DNA of 64,000 bases from Micromonospora pallida (lineage in GTDB: Bacteria; Actinomycetota; Actinomycetes; Mycobacteriales; Micromonosporaceae). Below, one piece after another: positions 23,340 through 32,543 of this stretch. Position 1 is the first letter of the stretch, and each line of letters opens with the position of its first letter. Both the position numbers and the translations under genes were made by a program. The stretch covers positions 3,466,001 to 3,530,000 of the forward strand of contig NZ_FMHW01000002.1 in the NCBI RefSeq assembly GCF_900090325.1. Direction: 5' to 3'. The notes beneath the pieces are model-generated. The model was not told where the DNA came from and searched no databases. It was given only the letters and a program-made list of their open reading frames with translations.

Positions 23340-24895
23340 GTACCCGCTTGCAGATCGGCACCGGCCCGGAAACCATCCGCACCCTCAAGAGCGCACTCGT
23401 GGATGGATTGCTGCCGGACACGTACGTGTCGGCCGGGTCGCTGGTGCACATGGAAGCCGTCTCCGGTGGCCTGACCACCGCCGCCGACGAAGACTCCCCG
23501 CTGCCCGTCGCCGCCAGCACGGTCACGCCGGCCGGGCTTGCCGGCCTGCTCGCTGAACACGCCTACGTCTACCGGCTCAAGAGCCGCAAGAACGACGCCG
23601 GCAACCCCGAACCGTACGAGGAAGAGACCACACCGCAGCGCGACATCCTGTCCTCCGTGCTGGCCGGGAAGACGTGGCCGGGTGTGGCGCCGCTACGCGG
23701 GATCATCGGTGCCCCGGTGCTGCGCCGCGACGGCACCCTGTTGCAGCGGCCCGGCTACGACCCCGCCACCGGCCTGTACCTCGCGTCGAAAGTCGCCCTG
23801 CCCCCGGTGCCGGACGAACCCACCGCAGAGCAGGTGGCGGAGGCGCGCACGTTCCTGCTCGGCCGGTTCCTGCGCGACTTCCCGTGGGCCAGCGTGGCGG
23901 ACCGGGCGAACTACGTCGCGCTGTTGGCGACGCCGATCCTGCGGCACTTCACCCGATCGTTGACGCCGTTCGCGCTGATCGACGCGACCATGCCCTCATC
24001 GGGGAAGACGATCCTGACCGCCGGACCCGGCATGCTCTACGGCCAGCGCGTCATGACCTGGGCCTACTCCGATGAGGAACTACGGAAGTCCATCACCGCT
24101 GTGCTCGCTGAGCAGGTCGGGGTGGTGATCTGGGACAACCTCGCCGAGGGCACCGTCATTGACTCCGCCGTGCTCGCGCAGCTGGTCACCAGCGGCGTGT
24201 GGTCCGACCGGCAGTTGGGTGCGTCGCGCAACGTCGCCACGGTCAATGACCGGTTGTGGATGGCGACCGGCAACAACCTCCAGGTTGGCGGTGACATGGC
24301 GTCGCGGACGGTGCGGGTGCATCTCGACCCGAACATGCCCCGGCCCGAGTCACGTGATCAGTCCGGGTTCGGCATCCCGCACCTTGACCAGTGGATCACC
24401 GACCCGACGAACCAACTCACCGTGCTGTGGCACCTCCTGGTCCTGGTGCTGGACTGGACCCGGCAGGGAGCACCACGGGTGTCGGGGTTGTCGATGCGGC
24501 AGTTCACGCCGTGGGCGCAAGCCCTCGGGGGGTTCCTCGCCCATCACGGCATCGACGGGTTCCTCACCAACGCCGCCGACGTGCGGGAGATCGATGAAGA
24601 CGAAACGCGCTGGCGCGCGTTCCTCACTACCTGGCATGAGCGCCACGGTGGGCGGGCTCTGACTGCCGCTGACCTGCGTAAGGACGCCGAACCGGTGCAG
24701 CTCGGCAGCACGGAGCATGACCCGTGGGATGGGCAGTTCATCACCACCCACAACGGCCGGCTACCCAACCCGCTGCAACTCGGCAGGCTGCTCACCGGGC
24801 AGGCCGGACGATGGCGCGGTGACCACGTCATCCGGGCCGGCAAACACGAACGCGGCAACCGGGCCGTGTTCTGGGTCGAGCACCACCAAGGGTAA
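23336..24895 (+). CDS. Replication-associated ATPase/helicase-like protein
   Basis: A 519-residue protein. A P-loop lies near residue 220 (DATMPSSGKTILTAG), a Walker B-like VVIWDNLAEG near 265 and a sensor-like MATGNNL near 320, giving an AAA+/SF3-like helicase fold. The C-terminal region (about 430-519) could be a winged-helix DNA-binding part. It follows the prim-pol gene by ATGA overlap and directly precedes the iteron region, so it is probably the origin-binding or unwinding partner of the prim-pol. The exact family is not identified. Confidence 0.68.
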   Translation: MSTRLQIGTGPETIRTLKSALVDGLLPDTYVSAGSLVHMEAVSGGLTTAADEDSPLPVAASTVTPAGLAGLLAEHAYVYRLKSRKNDAGNPEPYEEETTPQRDILSSVLAGKTWPGVAPLRGIIGAPVLRRDGTLLQRPGYDPATGLYLASKVALPPVPDEPTAEQVAEARTFLLGRFLRDFPWASVADRANYVALLATPILRHFTRSLTPFALIDATMPSSGKTILTAGPGMLYGQRVMTWAYSDEELRKSITAVLAEQVGVVIWDNLAEGTVIDSAVLAQLVTSGVWSDRQLGASRNVATVNDRLWMATGNNLQVGGDMASRTVRVHLDPNMPRPESRDQSGFGIPHLDQWITDPTNQLTVLWHLLVLVLDWTRQGAPRVSGLSMRQFTPWAQALGGFLAHHGIDGFLTNAADVREIDEDETRWRAFLTTWHERHGGRALTAADLRKDAEPVQLGSTEHDPWDGQFITTHNGRLPNPLQLGRLLTGQAGRWRGDHVIRAGKHERGNRAVFWVEHHQG

Positions 24896-24902
24896 AACCC
24901 GC

Positions 24903-25138
24903 TGAACCATCTCGGCATCTCGGCATCTCGGCATCTCGGCGGAACCGGCCAGCTACCAGGGACAACAGCCTGCCGAGATCAACCAGTCGATGAAAATCAA
25001 TCTCGGCATCTCGGCAACCAGCCTGCCGAGATAAACCCTGATTGCCGAGATCGGACAGCGGAGCTTCAACGATCTCGGCAAGCGTTTCCGCAGCTCAACG
25101 GCAACTTTGCCGAGATGCCGAGATGCCGAGATGGTTCA
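24903..25138. other. Iteron cluster, candidate AICE replication origin
   Basis: The 8-bp unit ATCTCGGC occurs 13 times in 224 bp. Seven copies are direct (24909, 24917, 24925, 24933, 25000, 25008, 25072) and six inverted (24972, 25025, 25044, 25109, 25117, 25125). The outer blocks, each flanked by TGAACC/GGTTCA, form a 31-bp perfect inverted repeat (24903-24933 with 25108-25138). The spacer between contains A/T-richer stretches. Location directly after the replication genes makes this the most likely origin. It fills the gene gap 24896-25349 together with the inverted repeat at 25191-25274. Confidence 0.72.
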
Positions 25139-25190
25139 GCCCTCCCACGCACAGCGCGCACCGGCTACCGCAACCGATCGACGTAGCGCG

Positions 25191-25274
25191 CCCGCTGAGA
25201 GCCACACAGACGACCGGACTCATGGCCTAACACCAACCGCCCCGAAATCTTGGCCCTACGGCGCTCTCAGCGGG
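25191..25274. promoter_or_regulatory. 12-bp inverted repeat upstream of xis-int
   Basis: CCCGCTGAGAGC (25191-25202) is repeated inverted at 25263-25274, with flanking GCGCG extending the match imperfectly. It lies 76 bp before the excisionase start and may be an operator for xis-int or part of the origin. Confidence 0.45.
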
Positions 25275-25349
25275 CCGCGCTAAGCCGCTCTGCGGCGATC
25301 CATCCCGGTTCCTCCATAGAAGCCACCCAACAAGCGAAAGGCGCGCATC

Positions 25350-25619
25350 GTGCGACTCGTCACGCAGAATGCCTCACCAGACGTGCCCGCCCCGCAGGAA
25401 GGAGGCGAGATCATCCAACTCTCGCCCAAGCCGTTCATGTCCACCGAGGAGCTTGCCGGGCTGCTCGACGTCGACCCGTCGACCATCCGGCGTTGGCGTA
25501 CCGTCCCACCCTTGCAGGGTCCGCCGTTCATCCCGATCTCTGACCGGGTGGTGAAGTACGCGACGGCCGACGTGGAGCGGTGGTTGTCCGCGCGCCGAGT
25601 CGTCCCGAGGGCGGCCTGA
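25350..25619 (+). CDS. xis: Excisionase-like helix-turn-helix protein (Xis)
   Basis: An 89-residue protein. A MerR/excisionase-type HTH runs from FMSTEELAGLLDVDPSTIRRWR through the wing with ISDRVVKYATADVERWL. It binds DNA to steer the integrase towards excision. The GTG at 25350 gives an N-terminal extension of ~29 residues before the HTH; an internal ATG (MSTEELAG) is an alternative start. Its stop shares an A with the integrase start (TGATG), the usual AICE xis-int coupling. Confidence 0.8.
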   Translation: MRLVTQNASPDVPAPQEGGEIIQLSPKPFMSTEELAGLLDVDPSTIRRWRTVPPLQGPPFIPISDRVVKYATADVERWLSARRVVPRAA

Positions 25620-26815
25620 TGGCGGCTCCCCAGCAACCACCGATCGGCGTCACGCTCGGCTCCGATGTGGAGTTCCGGGCCGGCAGGGACCGCCCCTACC
25701 GGGCGCGCGTCCGATGGGTCGACCCGACGACCAAGCGGCGGCTATCCAAGTCCACGACGGTCGCCACGGCGGAGGAAGCGCAAGCGTGGATCGACGGCAT
25801 GGTCAGTGCGGCACAAGGTGGTGTCGACCCGCTCGCCGCGACAAAGCGCCTGGCAGAGTACGGCGATGGCGTAATGACGCTGGCACTCCGCGGCTTGGAA
25901 CGGAAGACGCTCGATCCCTACCTGGCCGGGTGGCGTAAGCGGGTGGTACCTGCCCTTGGCCACATCCCGGTAAGGATGATCACCAACGGTGCCGTTGACC
26001 GCGCCGTGCACGGTTGGATTGCCGACGAGTGCAGCCGCTCCACGGTCAAGAACAGCCTTGCCGTACTGGTCCGCGTCATGGAGCAGGCCGTACGGGACGG
26101 CATCATTCCACGGAATCCCGCGCAGGTGACCGGTTGGCAGCGCGAATATCAGCGGGCAGAAGACGAGTTGGACGACCCGCGCACGCTCGCCCTGCCGGAC
26201 TGGGAATCGCTGACCACGCTCGCCGCCGCACTGGTGGAACGGTCCGCGAACACCTTCCCTGGATGGGGAGACGTGGTCATCTTCGCCGCCTGCACAGCGG
26301 CGCGAATCGGCGAGGTATCCGGCGTGCGAGCCGAGGACATCGACCGGGAAACGTGGATGTGGACGGTACGTCGACAGACCACGCCCAGCCCCGGTGGCCT
26401 GGTCGACAAGGGCACCAAGGGTAAGCGCGCACGCACGGTCCCGCTGATCGAGGAGATACGGCCGATCGTGACGGGCCGCCTGGACTCGGTCAAAGAGCCG
26501 CACTCTCGACTGTTCACCGGTCCGCGCGGTGGCCGGATCAGCACGGCCGTGCTCCGGGACGCGACACATTGGGATGAGGTGGTGACAAAGCTGGGCTACG
26601 AGCATCTACGACGGCACGACCTGCGGCACACCGGCCTGACGTGGATGGCTGACGCCGGGGTACCGGTGCACGTGCTCCGCAAGATTGCAGGGCACGGTTC
26701 GCTGACCACGACGCAGCGGTACCTACACCCCGACCGGCAGTCAATCACAGAAGCCGGTACCGCTCTCAGCGCCCATCTCGCTCGCAGGCGCCCGACCCAG
26801 CTACGCGTGGTCTAA
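25619..26815 (+). CDS. int: Tyrosine recombinase (AICE integrase)
   Basis: A 398-residue site-specific recombinase, complete. The N-terminal ~60 residues form an arm-binding domain (FRAGRDRPYRARVRWVDP); a core-binding SAM-like domain follows (about 75-170). Catalytic residues are Arg in CTAARIGEVSGV, the HxxR in RRHDLRHTGLTWM, His in IAGHGS and Tyr in TTTQRYLHPD. It would integrate the element into tRNA-Pro and, with Xis, excise it. ATG 25619 overlaps the xis stop. A strong hairpin separates it from the convergent nuclease gene, so unlike many AICEs it is not directly beside att. Confidence 0.9.
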   Translation: MAAPQQPPIGVTLGSDVEFRAGRDRPYRARVRWVDPTTKRRLSKSTTVATAEEAQAWIDGMVSAAQGGVDPLAATKRLAEYGDGVMTLALRGLERKTLDPYLAGWRKRVVPALGHIPVRMITNGAVDRAVHGWIADECSRSTVKNSLAVLVRVMEQAVRDGIIPRNPAQVTGWQREYQRAEDELDDPRTLALPDWESLTTLAAALVERSANTFPGWGDVVIFAACTAARIGEVSGVRAEDIDRETWMWTVRRQTTPSPGGLVDKGTKGKRARTVPLIEEIRPIVTGRLDSVKEPHSRLFTGPRGGRISTAVLRDATHWDEVVTKLGYEHLRRHDLRHTGLTWMADAGVPVHVLRKIAGHGSLTTTQRYLHPDRQSITEAGTALSAHLARRRPTQLRVV

Positions 26816-26819
26816 CTAC

Positions 26820-26856
26820 GCGGCGCCCGCCAGCCTCGCGGGCTGGCGGGCGCCGC
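26820..26856. terminator. Bidirectional terminator between int and the MrcB_N gene
   Basis: A perfect 16-bp stem (GCGGCGCCCGCCAGCC with its complement at 26841-26856) closes a five-base loop between two convergent genes. Confidence 0.75.
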
Positions 26857-26863
26857 TGTGCGT

Positions 26864-28060
26864 TTAGGTCGTGCTGATTTCGGGAGGCGCCGACGCCGCC
26901 AGCAGGCTATGAGAGCCAACAGGCGCGCGTCCATCCCACTCGGCGCCCTGGCGCCAGATCGCTTCGATACCAAGCGACATCAGCAGGTCCACCAACGCGT
27001 CACCGACTGGTTCGGAGAACAACGCCACCAGCGAGGGATCAGGGCGGCCAGCCTCCCGGTAACAGAAGTGCCGGTAGGAGAAGAGCTGACCGATAGCCTC
27101 TCGGACAGCATGTTCAGCGTTGATCCGAACTGTCTTTACCTCCACAAGCCAATGCTGGCCCTGCCCTCTGACGGTCAAGTCGCAGGGGTGCGCGTTGTTG
27201 GCCGATATCAACCCAGCCTTCTTGGCCCGCTCCACGAAGTCGTTGAGCAACGCCTCATGCCGCCGCGTTCGCTCCTGAACATGATCCTTCACATGAGCCA
27301 TGTAGTCCGCGGGCGTCTTCGGCCGGAAGGCAGGTGGCTTTGGCTTAAACTCAAGCTTGGCACTCTTCGACTCTGCGGTGGTGCTGATCAGACCCGGCTG
27401 ACTCGCCAAGACTTCTCGTTTGATGGCGACACAGGCCTCGTACAGCGCAAGGAAACGAGCGAGGTCGGCTCGCAACGTCTCCTCGGCCGGCAACTGCGTG
27501 GGGTCGTACTCGATCGCGGCGACGTTGCCCTCTTCGTACCCTGAAGGTAGGAAGTACTTCCGCGGCGCCCCGAGTTGGATCGCCGCGACCAAACCGGTCA
27601 GCGCTTCGTCGCTCAGGTGCTTCCGCAGCAGGGCACTCTCTTCCCGCAGAGCAGCTAAAGCCAAATCCTTGCAGGTAACGCCCTCCAGATCCTCCTCGCC
27701 CTTCTCCTTCTTCTTCTGAGCGTTCTGGTAATGCTGCGTCGCACCTTGATTCATGCTGAGGTAAACCCGCGGAAGATCCTTGCGGAACAGGTAGACGACG
27801 TAGAGCCCTTCCTGTGCCGTCGTCGTCACCTCTGGGTCAAGGACCGCGATCCAAGGCACGAGGGGCAGCGACTGACTAGACCCGCTCACACGAACGTTCA
27901 TCCCTGGCGGTACAAGCGACGGCAGTTTGCGCCACACCTGCTCCAGGTGCTTCTGCGCTGGCTGCTCTTTCCCCTTCAGGTGTCCGTAAGCGTGCATGTG
28001 AACACCGCGCAGGGCTTCCCCGAGATCCATAACAGCGGATCCTAGAGCGGTGGACGACAT
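26864..28060 (-). CDS. MrcB_N-domain protein with PD-(D/E)XK nuclease (type IV restriction-like)
   Basis: A 398-residue protein. Residues about 25-130 resemble the MrcB_N/DUF3578 domain (PWIAVLDPEVTTTAQEGLYV, then VYLFRKDLPRVYLSMNQG), which in McrB-type systems recognises modified DNA. The C-terminus has a PD-(D/E)XK-like core: Asp in HPCDLTV (near 293), then HWLVEVK (Glu and Lys near 305-307), and a helix AIGQLFSYRHFCY. There is no GTPase, so it would be a stand-alone modified-DNA nuclease. ATG 28060 is the probable start; an upstream extension to the tRNA side is unlikely to be translated. It lies between int and attR as element cargo. Confidence 0.68.
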   Translation of the reverse strand: MSSTALGSAVMDLGEALRGVHMHAYGHLKGKEQPAQKHLEQVWRKLPSLVPPGMNVRVSGSSQSLPLVPWIAVLDPEVTTTAQEGLYVVYLFRKDLPRVYLSMNQGATQHYQNAQKKKEKGEEDLEGVTCKDLALAALREESALLRKHLSDEALTGLVAAIQLGAPRKYFLPSGYEEGNVAAIEYDPTQLPAEETLRADLARFLALYEACVAIKREVLASQPGLISTTAESKSAKLEFKPKPPAFRPKTPADYMAHVKDHVQERTRRHEALLNDFVERAKKAGLISANNAHPCDLTVRGQGQHWLVEVKTVRINAEHAVREAIGQLFSYRHFCYREAGRPDPSLVALFSEPVGDALVDLLMSLGIEAIWRQGAEWDGRAPVGSHSLLAASAPPEISTT

Positions 28061-28106
28061 GAAAGGTCCACCGATCGCTTGCGATCCAGCCGCCTTCGGC
28101 GCTCGT

Positions 28107-28126
28107 TGGTCCCCAGATGGTCCCCA
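28107..28126. promoter_or_regulatory. Paired TGGTCCCCA boxes, right integrase arm-site candidate
   Basis: TGGTCCCCA at 28107-28115 and 28118-28126, again 11 bp apart, 96 bp inside attR. The pair matches the left one in sequence, spacing, orientation and distance from att. Confidence 0.6.
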
Positions 28127-28174
28127 ACCAGGGAGGTAGTTGCCCGACGTAACAGCCTGCTGCACTCACGAGAA

Positions 28175-28214
28175 AAGGGCCGCCACCTGGGAAAATAACC
28201 CCAGTGACGACCCT
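28175..28214 (-). terminator. tRNA-Pro terminator supplied by the element
   Basis: Two arms of about 16 bases (28175-28191 and 28199-28214) pair with G-U wobbles and one bulge, directly downstream of the tRNA on the minus strand. The loop is A/T-rich. It replaces the host terminator now left outside attL. Confidence 0.45.
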
Positions 28215-28222
28215 TCGTCTAC

Positions 28223-28298
<76 letters not shown>

Positions 28299-28447
28299 AT
28301 GCCACCGCCAGGTCTCCCCTGCGGCAGCCGGTACAGCTTAGCGCAGGATCTTCCCGAGGTACGCATGGGCCCCTTCGGCGAGCGCCGCCACACCCTCTTA
28401 GGCGTCCTAGGAGGATAGGTGGGTGCGGGAACCAGGGGCGGGTACGG

Positions 28448-28485
28448 CGAACGCCGGGTCGGGAGGGTCCCCGGCCCGGCGTTCG
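28448..28485. terminator. Terminator after der
   Basis: CGAACGCCGGG (28448-28458) pairs perfectly with CCCGGCGTTCG (28475-28485), and the loop can pair further. It lies 24 bp beyond the der stop on the minus strand. The remainder of the 28299-28508 gap shows no gene. Confidence 0.65.
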
Positions 28486-28508
28486 GTATCGCTGTTGACG
28501 AGGAAGGG

Positions 28509-29912
28509 TCAGCCGTGGGCCTTGCCCCGGCCACCCGGGCCAAGCTTCTTACGCGGGCGTACCGAGATCTCCACCGGACTTCCCTCGAAGCCGAACTCCT
28601 CGCGGAGCTTACGCTCGACGAAGCGCTGGTAACCGGCGTCCAGCGGCGCGGTGGTGAAGAGAACGAAGCGCGGCGGGCAGGTGCCCGCCTGGGTGGCGAA
28701 GAGGACCTTCGGGGCCCGCCCGCCGCGCACCGGGTGCGGGGTGGCCTGGACCAGCGCGGTGAGCCACGAGTTGAGGTGCGCGGTGGGCACCCGGGTCTCC
28801 CAGCTCGCCAGGGCCGTACGCAACGCCGGGGCGAGCTTGTCCACCGCCCGCCCGGTCATCGCCGACAGGTTCAGCCGGAGTGCCCACGGGATGCGGCGCA
28901 ACTCCCGTTCGATCTCCTTGTCCAGGTAGTACCGGCGGTCCGCGTCGACCAGGTCCCACTTGTTGAAGGCGATGACGAGCGCCCGGCCGGACTCGCTGAC
29001 CATCGACAGGATCCGCTGGTCCTGCTCGCTGATCGGCTCGCTGGCGTCGAGCAGCACCACCGCCACCTCGGCCGCCTCGATCGCCGAGGCGGTGCGCAGG
29101 CTGGCGTAGTACTCGGTGCCGCTGGCCTTGCCAACCCGCTTGCGCAGTCCGGCGGTGTCCACCAGGTGCCAGGTCTCGCCGCCGATGTGGACCAGGCTGT
29201 CCACCGGGTCGACGGTGGTGCCGGCGACCGAGTCGACCACCGCCCGCTCCTCACCGGAGAACCGGTTGAGCAGGCTGGACTTGCCGACGTTGGGGCGGCC
29301 GACCAGGGCCACCCGACGGGGGCCGCGCGGCCGGTCCTCCACGATCTTCGGGGCCTCGGGCAGCGCGTCCATGATGGCGTCGAGAAGTTCGCCGGAGCCA
29401 CGCCCGTGCAGTGCCGACACCGGGTACGGCTCCCCCAGGCCGAGCGACCAGAGCGAGGTGGCCTCCACCTCGACGGCCGCGTTGTCGGCCTTGTTCGCCA
29501 CCAGGATGACCGGCTTGGCGCTGCGCCGCAGCATCCGTACCGCCGCCTCGTCCACATCGGTGGAGCCGACCACCGCGTCCACCACGAAGAGCACCACGTC
29601 GGCGGTGGCGACCGCCGTCTCGGCCTGCGCGGCGATGGCCGCCGCCCGGTCCTTCGCGTCCGGCTCCCAGCCGCCGGTGTCCACCACGGTGAACTGCCGT
29701 CCGGTCCACTGGGCGTCGTACGGGATCCGGTCCCGGGTGACGCCGGGGACGTCCTCGACGACCGCCTGCCGCCGGCCGATGATCCGGTTGACCAGCGTCG
29801 ACTTGCCCACGTTGGGGCGGCCGACCACAGCCACCACGGGCTGCGGCCCGGAAGGGGCCTCCTCGTCGACGTCGGTTTCGCGCAGCTCCACCCAGCCGTT
29901 GTCGTCGGTCAT
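28509..29912 (-). CDS. der: Ribosome assembly GTPase Der (EngA)
   Basis: A 467-residue tandem GTPase acting in 50S ribosome assembly. Two G domains are present, each with GRPNVGKS (near 31-39 and about 205-213), DTGGWE / DTAGLR as G3, and NKAD / NKWD as G4. The C-terminal KH-like domain ends in a basic tail ([16 protein letters not shown]). The ATG overlaps the cmk stop (ATGA), the normal actinobacterial cmk-der coupling. Confidence 0.95.
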   Translation of the reverse strand: MTDDNGWVELRETDVDEEAPSGPQPVVAVVGRPNVGKSTLVNRIIGRRQAVVEDVPGVTRDRIPYDAQWTGRQFTVVDTGGWEPDAKDRAAAIAAQAETAVATADVVLFVVDAVVGSTDVDEAAVRMLRRSAKPVILVANKADNAAVEVEATSLWSLGLGEPYPVSALHGRGSGELLDAIMDALPEAPKIVEDRPRGPRRVALVGRPNVGKSSLLNRFSGEERAVVDSVAGTTVDPVDSLVHIGGETWHLVDTAGLRKRVGKASGTEYYASLRTASAIEAAEVAVVLLDASEPISEQDQRILSMVSESGRALVIAFNKWDLVDADRRYYLDKEIERELRRIPWALRLNLSAMTGRAVDKLAPALRTALASWETRVPTAHLNSWLTALVQATPHPVRGGRAPKVLFATQAGTCPPRFVLFTTAPLDAGYQRFVERKLREEFGFEGSPVEISVRPRKKLGPGGRGKAHG

Positions 29913-30589
29913 GCCACACCCCGCTCGGTCAACAGTTCCCGGAGTCGGGCCACGACCTCGTCGATGCCCAGCTCGGTGGTGTCCAGCACGACCGCGTCCG
30001 CCGACTGCTGCAACGGGTCGGCCGTGCGGGTGGAGTCCAGCCGGTCCCGGCGGGCCAGGTCGGCGGCGGTGGCGGCCTCGTCGGCGGCGTCCTCCGCGCT
30101 GCGGCGCCGCGCCCGGGCCACCTCGGAGGCGGTCAGGTAGACCTTCAGCTCCGCCTCGGGGGCGACCACCGAGCCGATGTCGCGCCCCTCGACCACGATC
30201 CGGCCGGCGTGGGTGATCATCTCCCGCTGGCGGGCCACCAGCAGCGCCCGGACGGCCGGTACGGCGGCCACCGCGGAGACCGCGCCGGTCACCTCGGGGC
30301 CCCGGATGTCGGCGTCGACGGCGACTCCGTCGACGGTCACCCCGTACCCCTGGGGGTCGGTGCCGATGCGCAGGTCGATCTCACCGGCGACCTTGGCCAC
30401 CGCCTCGGCGTCGGCGGGGTCGACGCCGCTGCGCAGCACCGCCCAGGTGACCGCCCGGTACATCGCGCCGGTGTCCAGGTAACGGGCGTCGAGCCCGGCA
30501 GCCAGTCGCCGGGAGACGGTGGACTTGCCCGAACCGGATGGCCCGTCGACAGCGACCACACATCGCCCGGTCCGTACGTTCTCCGCCAC
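29909..30589 (-). CDS. cmk: Cytidylate kinase
   Basis: A 226-residue kinase that phosphorylates CMP and dCMP in pyrimidine nucleotide metabolism. Walker A is [10 protein letters not shown] near residues 15-24; the CMP-binding part includes DTGAMYRA and [11 protein letters not shown]; the lid has [11 protein letters not shown]. It overlaps der by four bases. The 222-bp gap to the pseudouridine synthase shows no gene. Confidence 0.94.
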   Translation of the reverse strand: MAENVRTGRCVVAVDGPSGSGKSTVSRRLAAGLDARYLDTGAMYRAVTWAVLRSGVDPADAEAVAKVAGEIDLRIGTDPQGYGVTVDGVAVDADIRGPEVTGAVSAVAAVPAVRALLVARQREMITHAGRIVVEGRDIGSVVAPEAELKVYLTASEVARARRRSAEDAADEAATAADLARRDRLDSTRTADPLQQSADAVVLDTTELGIDEVVARLRELLTERGVA

Positions 30590-30811
30590 CGTGTGTCCTC
30601 CTCAGCCCGTACCCCGCCAACCGTCGTTGTCCCGACGTTCGACGAGCGGTTACCCATCGTGGTCCATCATGCCTGGCGGTCCGACCCGCCCCCGCCGGCA
30701 CCGCCACCGGGCGATCCGCGCCACCCGCCGCCCAGGTGCCGCGACGCGGCGGACAGCCCGACCCGCGGGCCGCCTGGGAGCCTACCGGGACCGTTTTCCC
30801 GAACCGCCGGC

Positions 30812-31582
30812 TCAGTCACCCACCGCGCGGAACAGCGCGGTGACCTCCGCGTTGGTCAGCCGCCGGGTCCGACCCGCGCGCAGGTCACCGAGCCGGATCG
30901 GCCCGATCGAGGTACGCACCAACCGGCTCACCGGGTGCCCGACCTCGGCCAGCAACCGCCGGACGATGTGTTTGCGCCCCTCGTGCAGGGTCACCTCCAC
31001 CTGGGCGGTCTTGCCCAGGGTGTCCACCACCTTGAAGGAGTCGACCTTCGCCGGGCCGTCCTCCAGTTCCACCCCGGCCATCAGCCGCTTGCCCAGGTTG
31101 CGCGGGATCGGCCCGGTGACCTGGCAGAGGTACGTCTTCTGCACCCCGTACGACGGGTGCATGAGCTTGTGCGCGAGGGTGCCGTCGTTGGTGAGCAGCA
31201 GCAGGCCCTCGCTGTCCGCGTCGAGCCGCCCGACGTGGTAGACCCGCTGCTCGACGCGGTTGCCGAGGAAGTCCGCGAGCGCGGTGCGCCCCTTCTCGTC
31301 GGCCATCGTGGAGACCACCCCGCTTGGCTTGTTCATCGCCAGGTAGACCAGGCGGGTGTCGACCTGGAGGCGCTCGCCGTCGACGTTGATGACGTCCCGG
31401 GTGGGGTCGGCCCGGTCACCGAGCTGGGCCACCCGGCCGTTGACGGTGACCCGACGTCGGAAGATCAGGTCCTCGCAGGCCCGACGGGAGCCCACGCCGG
31501 CGGCGGCGAGCACCTTCTGGAGGCGTTCGGGCCCCTCGTAGACGGGTGCGTCGGGGCGGGGGGCGCGGTCATCGCGTGGCAT
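30812..31582 (-). CDS. RsuA/RluB-family rRNA pseudouridine synthase
   Basis: A 256-residue enzyme that isomerises a uridine in rRNA. An N-terminal S4 domain (LQKVLAAAGVGSRRACEDLI) precedes the catalytic domain with the aspartate motif VGRLDADSEGLLLLTNDG and the C-terminal GRKHIVRRLLAEVGH. ATG 31582 is preferred to a TTG two codons upstream. It overlaps the end of scpB by 14 bases. Length and motifs fit RluB/RsuA types, but the target site cannot be read. Confidence 0.9.
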   Translation of the reverse strand: MPRDDRAPRPDAPVYEGPERLQKVLAAAGVGSRRACEDLIFRRRVTVNGRVAQLGDRADPTRDVINVDGERLQVDTRLVYLAMNKPSGVVSTMADEKGRTALADFLGNRVEQRVYHVGRLDADSEGLLLLTNDGTLAHKLMHPSYGVQKTYLCQVTGPIPRNLGKRLMAGVELEDGPAKVDSFKVVDTLGKTAQVEVTLHEGRKHIVRRLLAEVGHPVSRLVRTSIGPIRLGDLRAGRTRRLTNAEVTALFRAVGD

Positions 31583-32543
31583 CGGCAAACTCTTCTACGT
31601 CGTCGGGGAGGAACGGGGCCAGCGGCGGCAGGTCGTGGACGCTGTTCAGGCCGAGCTTCTCCAGGAACAGGGTGGTCGTCCGGTAGAGGAACGCGCCGCT
31701 CTCCGGCTCGGTGCCGCACTCCTCGACCAGACCGCGGGAGACCAGGGTACGGATCACCCCGTCACAGTTGACACCGCGGATGGCGGAGATCCGAGAACGA
31801 GTCACCGGCTGCTTGTAGGCGACCACCGCCAGGGTTTCCAGCGCGGCCTGGGTGAGCCGGACGGTCTGCCCGTCGAGGATGAACCGCTCCACGTACGGGG
31901 CGTAGTCGGGGCGGGTGTAGAGCCGCCAGCCGCCGGCCGCGCGGCGCAGCTCGAACCCGTGCCCGGCCTCGGTGTAGCCGGCCGCGATCCGGTCCAGGGC
32001 GGCGCCGACCCGTTCGGCCGGCTGCTCCAGTACCTGGGCGAGGGTCAGTTCGCTGACCGGCTCGTCGACGACCAGCAGGATCGCCTCCAGCGCCGCACGT
32101 AGCTCTCCCTCGTCCATCGGGGTCGCCGTCGGGACGCTCTCCCGCGCCGCACGACCACCTCTGCCCGGGGTCGTGGTGGCGACCGGCCCCGCCAGGGGCG
32201 CTTCTCCACCACGATCCGCAGCGGTCGGCTCCGGTGGGGCGGCCGGGGCGGATGGCGGCGACGGCTCGCCCGGCGGGGTGAGCCCGGCCTCGACGGGGGT
32301 CGACGGCGGTGTGGGCAGCTCGACGGGGGCCGGCGACAGGGTGACCTCGGCTTCGGCGGGAGCCCGCGGTGCCGGCGGCTGGGTGGACGGGGTGGCGTCG
32401 GCGTCGCTCTCGGCGTCGGCGTCGCTTGTGGCGTCGGGGGCGGGGTCCGGGACCGGAGTGGGGCGACGTTCCCACGGGGGAACCCACGCGGCGGCCTGAT
32501 CGGCGAGGGATCCGCCGCGCTCCTCGTTGCTCATCCCGGTCAC
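31569..32543 (-). CDS. scpB: Segregation and condensation protein B
   Basis: A 324-residue kleisin-associated protein of the SMC-ScpAB condensin. The first ~130 residues are a disordered Ala/Pro/Asp-rich extension, longer than in most relatives. The conserved winged-helix core starts near LRAALEAILLVVDEPVSELT and includes TQAALETLAVVAYKQPVTRS and FLEKLGL. The GTG start overlaps the scpA stop (GTGA). Confidence 0.9.
   Translation of the reverse strand: MTGMSNEERGGSLADQAAAWVPPWERRPTPVPDPAPDATSDADAESDADATPSTQPPAPRAPAEAEVTLSPAPVELPTPPSTPVEAGLTPPGEPSPPSAPAAPPEPTAADRGGEAPLAGPVATTTPGRGGRAARESVPTATPMDEGELRAALEAILLVVDEPVSELTLAQVLEQPAERVGAALDRIAAGYTEAGHGFELRRAAGGWRLYTRPDYAPYVERFILDGQTVRLTQAALETLAVVAYKQPVTRSRISAIRGVNCDGVIRTLVSRGLVEECGTEPESGAFLYRTTTLFLEKLGLNSVHDLPPLAPFLPDDVEEFADATR

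Noticed and set aside
24903..25138. CRISPR array at the ATCTCGGC repeats
   Set aside because: Units are 8 bp, occur in both orientations and are partly tandem without unique spacers; no cas genes are nearby.
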